Positions 1 through 14,200 of a stretch of DNA of 64,000 nt are shown here, piece by piece. The notes under the pieces were generated by a model that saw nothing but the letters and a program-made list of their open reading frames with translations, was not told where the DNA came from and did not search any database. This DNA is from Tretioscincus oriximinensis (taxonomy: Eukaryota; Chordata; Lepidosauria; Squamata; Gymnophthalmidae), in assembly GCA_022410635.1 (NCBI GenBank), contig JAJVDF010000126.1:248001-312000 (forward strand), read 5' to 3'. Numbering within the stretch: the first letter of the stretch is position 1; the number at the start of each line of letters is the position of its first letter. The position numbers and the translations under genes are program-made.

Positions 1-729
1 TCATTTTGATGATTGTTTAGACTGAAATACAATTTCATGCTGTGTGCATGTTTGATATCCTACCAATTTATAACTATTCATATGCTAGAATAAATTCACA
101 AGATAAATTTAGTCAACTGTCCTAAATAGATATAGGATTTTAGTCTGCTTTACCTTGCATAGTAAGTAGAAAGGAGAAATCCAAAAGAACACGGTTAATA
201 AAATAACCATTGAATGACTGGACTAGACGAAATCTAGAAATCTCATACAAAAAAGAGGAAGACTTATATATAATGCTGGTATAAAATTCAACTGAAAATC
301 CTGTATGGGGGGATGACTGGCCTCGCCCCCTTTTGGTCACATGATTTCCTGCCTCACCCATCATTAAGGTGGCATCCTGGAAACCGGAACAGGAAATTAT
401 ATCTAAAAATGGGTGGGGCAGAAGTTATGTGACTAAAAAAGAGTGGGTCTGGAAGACATGTGTTTTGTGTTATTTTATATCAGATGTGTTATTTTATATT
501 GAATCTAGTGTTCTACATCCATTTTAGGCTTGGTTATGGGATAAATACTACTATTTTGATCTGATGAAGTGTCTGTGTCTGGACCTCAAATGGGAGCTTG
601 TTCTAATTCTATTGGACTTCTTGAAATGACTTGTTACAATTAACTTGAGAAACTCTGTGGCTCCCTTATTGGAATGGTTATTGGACATTGGTTTTGCAAT
701 AGAGTTGGTATTTGGACAATGTCCTTACA

Positions 730-1143
730 ATGTTTTCTCTATCACACAACACTAGGATCAGAGGGCACTCCTTAAAATGGATGGGTAGAAAAGTGAGAAC
801 AGACAAAGGAAAGTACTTTTTCACTTAGAGGGTCATAGGCCTGTGGAATTTACTTCCTGAAGAGGTAGTGGTAGCTAACAGCTCGGATAGTTTCAAGACA
901 GGACTAGACAGGTTTATGGACACCAAGGGTATAAATGGGTACTAGGATGGAAGTCTGGATGTTGCCTCCGGGATGGATCCACAGGCAGTACTCCTGTAAT
1001 GCCATTTGCAGGGAGTCATGAACAGGTGCATATTTTGCTTTCCTCTGTTCAGACTGCCCAGGTTCATCTGGTGGGCCTCTGTGTGAGACAGAATGCTGGA
1101 CTAGATGGGCTGTGGCCTGATCCAGTATGGCTCTTCTTCTTAA
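730..1143 (+). mobile_element. CR1-type LINE 3' end, 5'-truncated
   Basis: This matches the copies at 6521 and 43366 from the SLSHN segment of the reverse-transcriptase C-terminus through the 3' UTR, ending at tgatccagtatggctcttctt. Stop codons and changes mark it as an old fossil. It lies in a downstream intron of C2CD2. Confidence 0.8.
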
Positions 1144-2181
1144 GACAGAATTACATATCATGTGACATGTCAAAATCATTAACTTGTGTATTCTTTACCA
1201 TCCAAATGTTTGAGTATAGCTCACATATACTGGTCAGCAATGTTAAAATTAAAAGCAGCAGTGTGCGTTCATAATTTCTAGGAAGAGGGTCTCATAGCAT
1301 GTGCTTTCGTGGACAAGTCAACGTCTAGGAAAAATGATGCAACTTCCTGCTAATGTTTCCTACATCCGTGGTAATTAAATGCAACATTCAATATCCCTAG
1401 TGCTTCAAACTCTCTAAAAATCAGCAATGACTAATTGAGAATTAGCCACAATCAGCAATGCCATATCTAACAACTTCCCAAAATCAGCAGGACCATAATG
1501 TAGAGGTACTAACTGTATCAGAAATCTGAACCAGAAACTTCTGCAAATGCTAGTCTGCAGAATTCATAAACAAAAATTGGTTTACCCCTGAACTCAAAAG
1601 ACAGTAGTGTCATACACTTCCTCCCTGATAAAACAGAAGGGAAGTACTAGTTTTCAGTTCCAAATCTGCAATATCAGGGCTGCTGATATCAAAGTTGATG
1701 AGCATTAAAATTGTGAATAGTGAGGGATAGTTGAAATGTATTATCTGATTGTATTCCCAGCAAGCTCATCTATAGCAGTTTTCACTAACAAATTGCTTTT
1801 CTTATAACTTTCTCAGCTTCTTCAAACTGGGGCTGATAGTACAAGTTACAATACTCATAGTTTTATTTCAATTATTCTTAAGATATCTGATTTGTAGGGG
1901 AAAAGGTTTTCATGGACCAATTAACAGAACCACATGTCTTTAACCAGCTCAGATCATTTTTATTTCATTTTTATAGTATGGTTTTACTGAATTATTTGCA
2001 TACTTATTTTTATATTTTTATTTATATAGTCTATACATGCTTGTGACTAATCAATAAATTCTGGTTAGTGAAAAAATGTGTACAGAAAGTAATTGCACAA
2101 TCTTTTTTCTCAATGAACAGTAACAAAAATAACAATATTTTTCATTCTGCTTGTGAAAGGGTTGCTGCTTTAAGTACTTAC
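1144..2181. other. C2CD2 intron, nothing recognised
   Basis: This is AT-rich intronic DNA with no coding signal and no repeat I can name. Confidence 0.5.
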
Positions 2182-2290
2182 AAGGTGAACTCTTCTTTCC
2201 AAGATATATCCCTGGGATGACTGGCAACAGAACTGGAAAATCTCTGCAAAGGGTCATTGAGTTGAACTATGCATAGAAGATCAAGGTTGG
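2182..2290 (-). CDS. C2CD2: C2CD2 coding exon 7 (C2 domain)
   Basis: This is a 109-bp exon, phase 1 in and phase 0+2 out, with a tttttacag acceptor and a CACCTT|gtaagt donor. Joined to exon 6 it reads ANLDLLCIVQLNDPLQRFSS and then DISWKEEFTF, the characteristic beta strands of a C2 domain. The acidic calcium-binding loops cannot be judged from this part. No further exon is recognisable to the left, so the next one lies outside the window. Confidence 0.87.
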
Positions 2291-5200
2291 CTGTAAAAAT
2301 GGTAAAAGGAGGAGTAAATTCAAAATAAGAATTGATAAGGGATTTCTTCAGATATTTTACTTCTGAATGGGCTGTTACGAAGAAGCTTCTATTATTATAC
2401 TAATAACAGAAACTCTACAGAATAATTGTGAAGGAAAATCTATATCAATATGGAGAGCACTTGTTTGTTTGTGAACTACCTGATGAAAAAGAGACAGCAG
2501 AGAAAGTTAATTGAAGATGCACTCATAGGCTTTGTGTATACGGGCTTAATTAATATTTCTACGTAGGAAAGAATTCAATATTCAATGGCGAAAACAATAC
2601 TTTCACAACAGAAGGCTATGCTTTCTTTCCAGTTGAGGGCCGTTTCACACTGGGCTTTGTTTTAGGATACATCTCAGAGTCTAGAACATTCTATACTAGC
2701 AAGGAGATGATGGGGATGAAAGGTTAATGTGAAAAAGGTCTACATAGGACGAATGGACTTCTGCATATAAGAAGAAATCAGCATGCAGTTTATCCACTTC
2801 ACACATTTAGGGCAGAGAAGGAAAAGTTTATTATTTTACCTGCAGTGCTTTGATTAACCAGTGTAGCTTTGACATTTTTCATGAGCAGTTTTAGTTCATG
2901 AGCCCTTGGAGGTTTTGGAGGACTGGTGCCTTGAAGGGGAACGCCTGTATTTTGGACAGTCTTGCAGAAAAAAATATACAATGACAAATTAATAATGAAT
3001 CTTTTAGACTGTACCCAATATATATAAATTTCTGTAGGTGCAGTTTAAATGAAAAAAGGCTTTCCATAGAAGATGGAGGAATAATGAAACATACTGAACT
3101 ATTATAACTTAATCAAGTTACCTGCCTGGCCTTCACATCTGTAGGTTTAGTACTTAGAATAACAGAAGGGGATGTTGACTTGATAAGATTTTGCAACACA
3201 CATTTAAATGTTTCCAGAGCTGTATGAGTTCCTGTCTGGCCCTAGAAAAGAGAAAAATTTTGCACTGNTTAAAAAAACAACCGAACAGAAAAACAACACC
3301 ATGGGAAAAAAAACAGCAGCAAAAGCAGCAAAAAAAAAATAATTCACTTTGTCAAAAAACTAAAATTATATGTTCTGCAAAACCTGAACAGCAATAACAT
3401 TTTGACTCCATTTCTAAGTTAGTGGAAGATCTGGTAGGAACATCATCAACAACATTATCATCTGCGCCATATGAAGTCTCTCTAATCATGTAATAGTATA
3501 GGCGAAAACAATGAAGTTATGGAACTGATTTTATAAGGACTTCAGAGAAGAAGCCATGTTACATCTGGGTTCAGAATTTCTGGCAAGATGTTCATGTAGC
3601 GCTGTGGACTGAATAGCACTCTGGCATAAGATTCTAGGTTTACCTATATTAATCACTGTGCCTGAGTATTTCATACCCAGGGCATAGTATACCAATTATA
3701 ATCATAAAATGCAGGGCCGTATTTAGGCAAAATATAGATACCAGTATTACTAAGAAGATATTAATATTTTTATTGCTTCTATTATTATAAAATCCAAAGT
3801 AGCTGAGGGAAGGGAAGTAAAATAAATAAAGTAAATAAATAAATAAATGAGTGAGTGAGTGAGTAAATTACAACCCATGGCAAAACACAGCCTAAATCCA
3901 GTCTGAGAGCATGAAACCCTTATTAGAAAAGTGCCAAATAGCACCATTTGCTATCAAGAACCCACAGAAGCTTCTCGGGAATTTATCTCCATTTATGTCT
4001 ATGCCTGGGCTCAGTGTGCAAAGTGGACAAGTTTGATTCATCTCATGTGCTGACAGTTTGTCACCCATCAATCATTATTTATGTGAAAATACTTGGACAA
4101 ATAAATAATAAGGATCTATTGACTTTCAAGTCAAGCACTGGACTTTAGCCAAGATTTAGAGGATGGTTGTATTTATAGGTTTCTTAAAATGCCCCTTAGG
4201 CATTAAGAAAATTGCTGACTTACATGGCTCAACTGAAAAGGGTCTGCAGCCGTAACGCTGTATTATGTCTACTTGCTTGCTAAGCACTATTTACTCTGAA
4301 AGACCTTGACAGTTCTCCGTGATTTACAAAGTGATTTCTTTGCATTGGAAAGCTGCTATATAAGGCAATCCACCAAACAAAATATTTAGCCAATCATCAT
4401 ACAAGGATTTTTAGAACACTCACAAATAAGCAAACATTCTTGGCTAAGATACGTAAGATAGTCATCTGGATAAATCCCTTGTGTATACATTCATTTCAGC
4501 CCTTTTTAAAAAATGCATTATTAAACATTTGACATGATGCAGAATATTTGCATCCAGTATCATTATGTGGAGAGTCCAATCACTATCCCTTGTGATGCAA
4601 AATTGCAGCTGTTCCAAAGATTTTGGTTTTCAGAAGAGGGTTGTTTAACTTGACACACATCCATATGAACTAAGACTTTCTACAACAGTTCAGACTCCAC
4701 CTGTTAATACAGTTTGAGGACAGTGCTAACTCTCAACTCCCAAGATTTATAAACTTCTTGACACATTATATAGCAAATAAATTTCAAAAGGGGAAGCAAA
4801 TGATATCTTGCAAGCTTTTATTAAAGACATCTNTTTAAAACAGCATCTTGTGATTGCCTATGCAGAAGTTTTAAGTTTAATTTAAACTAATGGTAAAACC
4901 AACATGTTATGATTTGTAGTTGTACAGCCTGTTTCTGAAGATATTTGGTAATAAATTATCTGTGTTAATCAAAGTCTCTGTAATTATCACATAATCAAAG
5001 TTTCATCAGATTTTATAAGTTTAAGCAAACACTGTGATTTCTAAAATAAGGAAGATTTGAGGAAAGACAAATATTCTGTATTTACCTCCTGCATGTTAAT
5101 AGGGTTGAGTTCAGTATTTGTTTCTGAAGTGTAGATGAAAGACCATTTGACCTGAATATCTTCCTCTTTGGATTTCATTGAAAGTTCCAACTGTTATTAT

Positions 5201-8200
5201 AAAAAAAATTAACAAAGCTGATGAAAATGCTGTCTTTCAGTTCAAGACACATTGGTTGCAATTTGATCAGAAACAAACAACAGTAGTCATTTTTATTGTT
5301 GGTAATAAATGTAATAGAATCATTTTTTTTCTGGATCTGCTTATCCCACATCAGCCTCATTAGCCACCAGCAGGTCTGCTACAGACATGGACAGCTACCC
5401 ACCCCATCATACATTTTCGTCAGCGAAGCTATTGCAAGAAGGAAGACAATTTTACTCTGCTNTTACTAAGACTTCATGCTTGGTAAATGCTGACTTATTG
5501 TAGCTGCATTAGTTATTGTTGATATGAAAAATATTTTTATGTCAGGTTTCTACTTAGTATTTTTATCTGAAGAACTCTCTTTTACCAGAGTTTTCTGATC
5601 TAGATGTATTGGTAAATTAATAGTTTGTTCGGACAAGGAAACTGACAAACCTGTACACAAAAGGTGTCGAAACCCATGGCATCATTCCTAATGTTCTAAA
5701 GTGTGGAATATTCTCTTTAACATGTAATGTCTTAGCAAACTCTTAAAACATTATTTATGTTAGCCTAACAGCATAAATAAATAATGATGGACTTACCTGG
5801 TGTGTCTGCTGGTTCTTTTGTTATAATTCCACTTAAAGTAACTGGAAGCCAGCCAAATATCCAGCCACTTCCTTTTGTTTTTGAGCTAGTTTAAGAATAG
5901 CCTCAACTAAAATAATAACAATGTGTGCCAACAGACACCTAAGTAACCATCTCTCTCTCTCTTTTTTAAACTTTTAATCCATCTTCANTCCTAAAGACCC
6001 AGTATTTTCCTGATTTAGTCTAATTTTTCAAGACTGAAAATGGATTAAAAGTACATGTTCGAATAGTAATCTTGATAGGTTTTGGAAGTACCTTTTGTCA
6101 TGGATTAAAATGTAAAATTTTAAAAAGTAACTTTTTTAGAAAAAAAAATTACCTGCAAATTAAGAGGATAAAGTTTCACACTGTAAGACTGATATTCTGC
6201 AGAAGGAGATGAGTTATGGGATATTCTGGCAATGAAATTAAAGGCGTTTCCAGTTACGTTACAAGAGATGACCTGGAATAAAAAAAAATTTTTAGAGATC
6301 ATTTAGGCACACATTTATTTTTTTNAAAAAAATCTGTGTCTACATTGGAATGTAAAATTACCAACATCTATTGAAATTAATGAACAGATCATGACTTTAT
6401 GTCAGGTATTTCATTTTGAAATATTACAAGACTTTCTTCATTCCTTATGTGATAAAGATACTACTTGATCTTATCTACTTACAGCTACAGGTTTAGGTAG
6501 TTAGAAGGAACAAGAAGAAGCCACATCTCAAGAGGGATATTTTGGAACTGGAGAAGGTGCAGAAAAGGGCAACAAAAATGATCAAGGGTCTGGAGCACCT
6601 CCCTTACGAAGCAAGGCTGCAACATCTGGGCCTCTTCAGCCTTGAAAGGAGACGTTTGAGGGGTGATCTGATTGAAGTGTACAGAATCATGCATGGGATC
6701 GACAGGGTGAATAGAGAAAAAATGTTTTCTCTATCACACAACATAAGGACCAGGGGGCACTCCTTAAAACTGTTGGGTAGAAAAGTGAGAACAGACAAAG
6801 GAAAGTATTTTTTCACCCAGAGGGTCATCGGCCTGTGGAATTTACTTCCTGAAGAGGTGGTGGTAGCTAACAGCTTGGATAGTTTCAAGACAGGACTAGA
6901 CAGGTTTATGGACACCAAAGGTATAAATGAATACTAGGGTGGATGTCTGGATGTTGCTTCCGGGGTGGAGCAACAGGCAGGACTCTTGAAATGCCATTTG
7001 CAGGAAGTCATGAACAGGTGCATATTTTGCTTTCCTCTGTTCGGACTGCCCAGGTGCATCTGGTGGTCCTCTGTGTGACACAGAATGCTGGACTTGATGG
7101 CTGTGGCCTGATCCAGTATGGCTCTTATGTTCTTATGTAGCAAATTGCTGCACTGCTGGTCAACTATTCAGAGGGAAAGTCAATTTAAGTCAGCTCACTT
7201 GGATTTTCCCAGGGAAGAGTAAGGCTGCCACAAGCTTCCTCAATTTAGTTTCAGTGCATAATACGCAAGACAGCAATATTTTGGATCTCAAGACAGAATA
7301 CCTCAACAATTTATCTTCTTTCCCCTTGACAGTAAAGCAACATGACCATAAATTTAAATACGACTCTCCTTTCATCCTTTACCTTTTACCTTAGGTATTT
7401 GCTTCTCTCTGCTTAATAATATCTTTTAATCTCCTGCTACAATTCTTTTATTGTTTAACCTTGGGTTGAGGAGTGTTTTTAGGGATTGGGAACTGTTTTG
7501 GGGAAAGGAACTCTCTCCTGAAATGCCTCTGCATACAATCTAACAAAAGTATTTTGCCATTTCCTTCTCTAGGGGATCACTGTCATGCAAAGCGCAGCCA
7601 CTAAGGAGACAGTCTCTTATCTGAGAGATCAGGTTTCAAAGCCCTGTGTCATATGTAGGGAGGGGTGAGCACCTTCTACTAGCCAACCCAGATATTTAAA
7701 AGGAAGAATTGCAAGATTGTGGCTAGATAAATGGGGACCACCACTGCATGGTGGGGAAGATAGAATGTAAGCCTTCAGGTGAAATATAACCTTGTGAGAT
7801 GCTTTTAGTTCCTTCGGGTAAGAAAAGTAGGGTATAAAAACCTAGTTCTTCTTCTTCTTCTTCTTCTTCATTAAAGTGTTAAACCCAAAAGGTTCAGAAG
7901 GGTGGAGCTAAGATTGCTGGGGTTCTGAGGTAGGCAGCCGGTATATAAGAAGTCACTCCACTTACAAACATGGAATCTAAGACAATGATCAGTGCACTGA
8001 TTTCAATCTGGTGCAAGCTAGGTTTCCTAGGGAGACTAACATAAGAGTATAAAAAGAACCAACCCCGATGTTCCCTTCTGCAGCTGTCACTTGTAAATAT
8101 GCAGGCAAGGCATCAAGAGGCCAGTCACCTGCCACCATCCCTGCTGTCCCCTAGTGCCAAACGTAGAACTGCACACCATCTGCCATTATCCCATCGTCTG

Positions 8201-11200
8201 CTGCCGTACCATACACTGTCCCTGCTGTGCTGTACGAGTGTGCTAGGGTGAGCTCCCCTGCTGGCCGGAATCCGCTACNGTATGCTCTGTCCCTGCTATG
8301 CATGGTCTGTTGTGATGAGCTCCCCCTGGTGGCCGGTAGCTGCAATATCGTCCCTGCTGTACAAGTGGTCCAGGAACTGTTGTGGGAGATTGTTACAGTC
8401 TCCAGCTAGTATGTGGGAGCCAGGTACTTTATAGTCCTTATTTTTTGTGGCCCTATGTGTGAGTCAGGCAACCTGTGTAACACTGTATAGTATATAATAA
8501 ATGTTCATATTTTTTTTGTTCAACCATAGATGTGAATTCTTCTTCATGGAAAAATAAGACATCCCCTGAAATTAAGACCTAGCACATCTTTGGGAGCAAA
8601 AATTAATATAAGATACTGTCTAATTTACGGGGAAATGGTAGCACAGCTGATATAGCATGTTGCCATTATCGTGTCAAGAAAGTTCAGACCACAAGATGGG
8701 GTTATCATCCCAAACTCAGCTGAATAGGCTATCAAACAAGTTATCCTAGGTTAGATGGATAAGATCCAGGAGTCTTGTAAGAACATTTATCAGATGTGTA
8801 GGTGGGATGCTTTAATCTTAGAAATAATTTCTGTAAGCAGTAAATTAATGTTTCACAATGAAACACCGTTACAGAACCAGGTTAGTTGCTTCTGCAATGT
8901 ATTTTCAACATCCTGTATGCGCAATTCCCAGTGAAACTAATTTTAAATCAGATTACATGCAGCCCTCAATTTTACTCTAAATGTCGTATCTGAAAAACAA
9001 GATACTGATATTCTTGAGTTAAAGCTCCTGGTTTATAAGCATTTCACAGTTGAACAGTATGTATTTACCATACTTCAAAGAAAATAAAAACAAATCTAGT
9101 TTTGAAAGCATTGGGTTTAGTCACTGTGTGTGTGCGTGCGTGCGTGTGTGTTTTTTCAGTGGCTTCCAGAATGGATCCCTAAATACTTTCTCTAGATCAG
9201 ATTGGAGAAATACGCAGAATCTGCAGGAGTTTGGAGTGGGTGAACGTTTTGCCCATTGTCTCTTGAGATGTCCAAACTAGTCTGTAAGAACAGATGCTGG
9301 TCTAGATTAGGTCTCTGGCTTGATCCAGCAAAGTTCCTCTTATGTTCTTTTCTACTTTTAAAGTGCTAGTGGCACTGTATGCAAGCTTTCACTTTCTTGT
9401 AATTAAGATGTTGTTTTCCCCAAGAACAGGTTTGCCTAGCAATTGCTATTGGATGCCACCTTAGTTATCAGCCACCATTTTGATAGTAACCAATTTGGAT
9501 AAAGATTATGAACAGGTACTCAAAAGTCAGCTTGGAATCTGCCTAAGCTGCTATAATTCAATGACATATGGAAAAAATAACAGGGGAAACTCACAAGGAA
9601 ACAATTATTTATGCTAATGAACTCCCCCAAAAGCTAAATCTTTGTTGCACAATTTACAAACAAATACAAGGGCAAAATAGGATTGATAACTTAATGAAAG
9701 CCTTAAACACAGATCCTCTTTGTTACATGCTATTAGGTTGCACCTGTGTACTTAATATGGGTTCAACCCTGGAAATTGATAATGAACTTCTTTATAGTTT
9801 CACAAATATGTTAAACAGTAATTTATTTCGTACGGTAGTTAGATTACCAATAATTGCTAGGTTCAACATTCAGCTTCAATTTTATAATATTTCTGAAGAA
9901 GTTAAACTTATCACAAAATCTGCTTCTAAGTATCTATAACATAATGACTAAATACAGCTGCTTTTCGACTGGGGGAACGAAAAGGTTGGAGAAAAGTGAA
10001 GTGAGCATGAATTCACTTTGTTGTTCTCCCTCCCCCCCCCCCCCCCCCCCCCCCCCAAGGTCCATACTGGCCCCATTTCAGTAGGACAGGACATTCCTTC
10101 CCTGCAGTTTGGTCCCTTTAAACTAGCATTTCGGTTTGAATCCCACACCACCAGTTTAAAGACCAGTCTTGGCCCAGACTGCCTCACCCCTTGCTGCCCT
10201 CATGTCCTGCCATGAGGAAACCCAGCTAAGCATCTGGAGCTTGCGGCTGGTGAGGGCTTTTTTAAAGGAAAAAACCTCTGGTCTTGCACAAGCTTTGACA
10301 TGTGTAAAACCTGGGTGGGGGGTTCTTAAGGGTTTTCTGGCTCCTAATGAACCCAGAGACCCTGGTGCCAAGAAAGAGTGCTGAGATACTTTGCTGTTCT
10401 TGCTATGGTGGAAAAATTAACTGCTGACAAATCCTAGCAGCAATGGTAGGAGATCACAGTGATCCATGGATTTGCTAGGAAAAGACCCCCAAGAATCAGC
10501 CACCTCTCCATCCCAAAAGGGAAAGATTAGACAGCTAGTGCTGACTAATCAGAGGCCGGGGTGAGTGAGAGGATTAGTAGACGGAAACAGCCAACCCACT
10601 GGGGAACACAAACACACACCAGTGCTGCCACTGGCCAAGGGAAGGTTTCCACCCCTGCCTCTTCCAGCAATGCATCCTGATATGCAGCAGGGCAATCCCA
10701 CAGATGCCCGCTCACTACAGGCAAACCATAGTGCAGAATTTATGCAAATAGCATTACTCTGCAGGTGCTATGGTTTTTTGAGGGAATTGCTGGGTGTTTG
10801 GCACCTGACCACCTTGTTTTCCATTTGAAGTAAATGGAAACTGAGTCAGGCCATTGCTGAGTGACACAGCTTTGACTCCCGTTTTTTCCTGTAGTGAAAA
10901 ATATTTTTCCTCTCTCATCTTTTCATTCATTCTCTCTCTTTCTATTTTCCTCCCTCTGTTATCCTACATTTTTCTCTCTTTCATTCAAACTTTATTTCTC
11001 CTCAATGGACTGCTATTTCTATCTCTCTCTACCCACCTTTCCTCCTCTTTCTTTCTCATTTTCTCCCTCCTTCTTTGGGTTCCTGTCCTCTGTTCCCATA
11101 TTCCCTATGTTCCTTCTCTTCTGAGTTTAAAGTATCCAAGTAACTTTATTAGTGGAAAGGTAAAAGTAAATATTAATTTCTTTGTTAGTGGAAACGTAAA

Positions 11201-14200
11201 AGTAAACATTAATGGATGAGTCTTCCAGCTTCCCATTGCTTCCAAAATCTCTGGACATCACCTGCAGAGCGGGCAAAGGTGCTCCTAGACTCTCCCCTCT
11301 TAGGTTTAAAATACCAAGGCAGCGCAGCCATGTCCGGCACCACCACTAGGTACTTTGAAACCAGGCACAGTGCACTCCTGACTTCCTTCCCTGGCTTCAA
11401 GATATCCAGATAGGGCACTGCTTTATTTGGCATTAGCATGTTTCCCAGACCCAGATGACATCACTGATTGTTTTCTGATCCTGCCATCTTGTCCAGTTTG
11501 ACACTCCCTTCTTTGCCTGCCTCCTGTCACCCCTTAATTGACCCTTGAGGCATGCCACTGAAGGGAAGGGCTGTCTTGTGACCCCAATTGAGACAAACAC
11601 TGGTCCCATTCTAGGGTCTGTCTGCGAGTCACCAAATAAGTTAAAAACTTATAAAAGCAGAATAATGGCTGGAAAGCATCAAGATAAGATTTTTCAACAA
11701 CATATGATTTTAATTTAGCATTAAATGCAAATATTTCCTCCAGCTTCCAATGATTATTCTTTGTTTCTTAACAAAGAGAAATTTACCCAACCATCTTGTA
11801 TAGGGAGAAGGAAACCAATTAACCCTTTTATAGGCAAGGTAAAGCATCTATTGCTTTTCACCACCAACACTATGTTAAAAATGTTTTCATCCAAATTAGA
11901 AATGGCTTTTTCCCAAAAGACATTGTTTATCCAGTAAACAGGAATTATTCTAAACACTGCAGAATATCAAATCTATTCTACTATTTGCATGAAAATGATT
12001 CCATTTACTTTGGAGACAATAAAGAAATATTGGAAAAGCTCTTGCAGGAGAATGAATTTAGTGGTTCAAAGTAAGTCAATATAATTCCATATCAATATTT
12101 ATTCATATGAATTGGCTCCCCTGCTTGTTCCCCAGAGCTAGTCAATGCCACAGAGTGACAAATAATCAGATCCTCATATTAAACGTTTGCAGAGAAGTAA
12201 CTAACTCTATTCATTTCAATGCTATAGGGAAGTAACTAATGTTTTGTCACTATACAAAGTATGTAGGCAGTAACAGAGTAAAGGCGTGCAGATTATCACT
12301 CCTGGAGCTTACAACTGCTGAAAATTAACAATTCATATTATGTGGACTTTATTCTGGGTGTTCCTTAACTAGAGCAAGAAAACCGAGACAAAAGTTTCAA
12401 TTGTTTTCACACAAGTCAGGCTTCCAGATGAACTCATAATCTGTTTACATGGGAATTAACTGTCATTTTAACATTTACTCCATAGGGATACTCATTTGAG
12501 ACTTCTGTGGTTTATTTCAATGATGATCTGTTGCCAGCATAAAACAGGGGGTAGGACTTATTGGGCTAAACCTCTCCTCTTCCAGGTTTANGATCCATAA
12601 AGGAGAAGGGCTTGTACCATTAGCTGATCTTCCTGGAGATACGGACATACTAAGGGTACAGTCACAGCTTCTTTTAAAACATCACCAGTGCTGAAGAATA
12701 AGCTTATTCCAGTTCTTTCTTCTGTACTAAACGCTATTATTTAGGNCTGAAGATGGTTTAAAGTGAAAGTACAATCTTGACCTGGAATTCTGATTTATGG
12801 AAAAACAATAGGTTGAATCCATACATATGAAGAAAAACAGCTCAAAAATCTTTTGGTGGTAGTAGTGTATGACCACTAATTTTTCCATCACAGCTTTAAC
12901 CCATATTAAAAGTCTCTGAAAGGCATTTTCTGGCCTTTGATGAGAATCAGACACCACAGTGGGTGGATGCTGTCACCTTTAGTCTACATTTGATCCATTT
13001 CTTTTTGCTGCATCTGCATGCAGCCTAAACTTTTCAATCTGAATTTCCATTTTCNATTTAGAACAGTGCTTAATGCATGATTTAGATTCTTTAACAAAAA
13101 TTACAATATAGTGATATGTCAACAAACTAACTAACACCAAACCTGATGTTTTAATAGTCCATAAAAATCTTAGGCAGCACAGAACTTATTGAAGATTGAC
13201 TTTTGTGTGTGTGTGCAAATGACAAGAGGAAGAAGGACTGGGTTCTTATATCCCGCTTATCTCACCTTTCAAAGGGACTCAAATCGGCTTACAAGGTTAT
13301 TTTTCGCCTGAACGCTTACATTCTACCTTCCCCACCAGGCTGTGTTGGTTCCCATTTATCTAGTTGCAGTCAGTTGCAATTTCTTGCAATTCTTCCTTTC
13401 GAATAGCTGGGTTGGGGAAGGTGCTCACCCCTCCCCATGTCTGAAACAGGGTCTCGAAACCCAATCTCCCAGATAAGAGACCATTTCCTTAGTGACTGAG
13501 CCATTCACTAGTAAAACAAGTAAAACAGTGGTGCCAGAGAACGGATAATATTCACAGCAGTATCTGTTCTGCCAGCCTACATTCTGGGAGTGGTAAATGC
13601 CAAATATCTTCAGATGACCCAGATTACTAAATAGAGCACATTTTGAAAATCCATTTTCATTATGTCAGATTACATAATAAAGTCTTTTTCTAATATCACA
13701 TGACTTTTGCTATTCTACTGTCCAGCATACTTATTTATTAGGATAGCATAGATACAAACAAAATTATAAGTTTGTGTCTTTTTGGATTATTNGCTAATAA
13801 TGTCAGAATAGTATTGTACTAAATCATACCAAATTCAGATTTTTAAATTTTAAAATTCGTTTGGGCCAAACATGACCACACTCAGGATAAAGAGAAAAAA
13901 TAGGGAAACTGCTACCCTGAAATATACATATCTTTTGGAACTATGATTCAGAAATTAATCTGGGAACCCCTGTTCAGAAACTTGTAAGCAAGGCATAAAT
14001 AAATAGAACTAATTAAAAAAGACACACCTTTTCATCAGCTGACTTTACCACACTTAGAACTTGCTGCACCACAAGCTCTAGGGGCTGTGAAGATGCCGCC
14101 TCTTCAAATGTAACCAAGCAAGAATCCTGCAAAGAAAATTAACACTTCATTCAAGCAATTGCGTTTCATACTGAGTTGCGACTATACAGTTTGAATAAGA

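Larger units (their letters stand above)
7871..13221. other. C2CD2 intron, no gene
   Basis: I see no exon. At 8040-8530 a TATA-like box (tataaaaag, 8047) and a downstream AATAAA (about 8497) bracket an unknown sequence with internal near-repeats around tccctgctgt. At 8548-8640 is a short repeat with aataagacatcccctg and a diverged inverted end. Positions 9270-9352 resemble a CR1 3' tail. A 123-codon open frame at 9568-9939 has no recognisable homology and is probably chance. The GC-richer 10060-11620 part is unidentified. Confidence 0.5.

Noticed and set aside
7598..7680. A functional tRNA gene
   Set aside because: A- and B-box-like motifs are present, but the cloverleaf is not intact and the sequence continues into a repeated SINE body found again at 13222-13508.
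9568..9939. 123-codon open frame in a C2CD2 intron
   Set aside because: No recognisable domain, no splice or promoter context, and composition like surrounding intron. I could not link it to any transposon protein.
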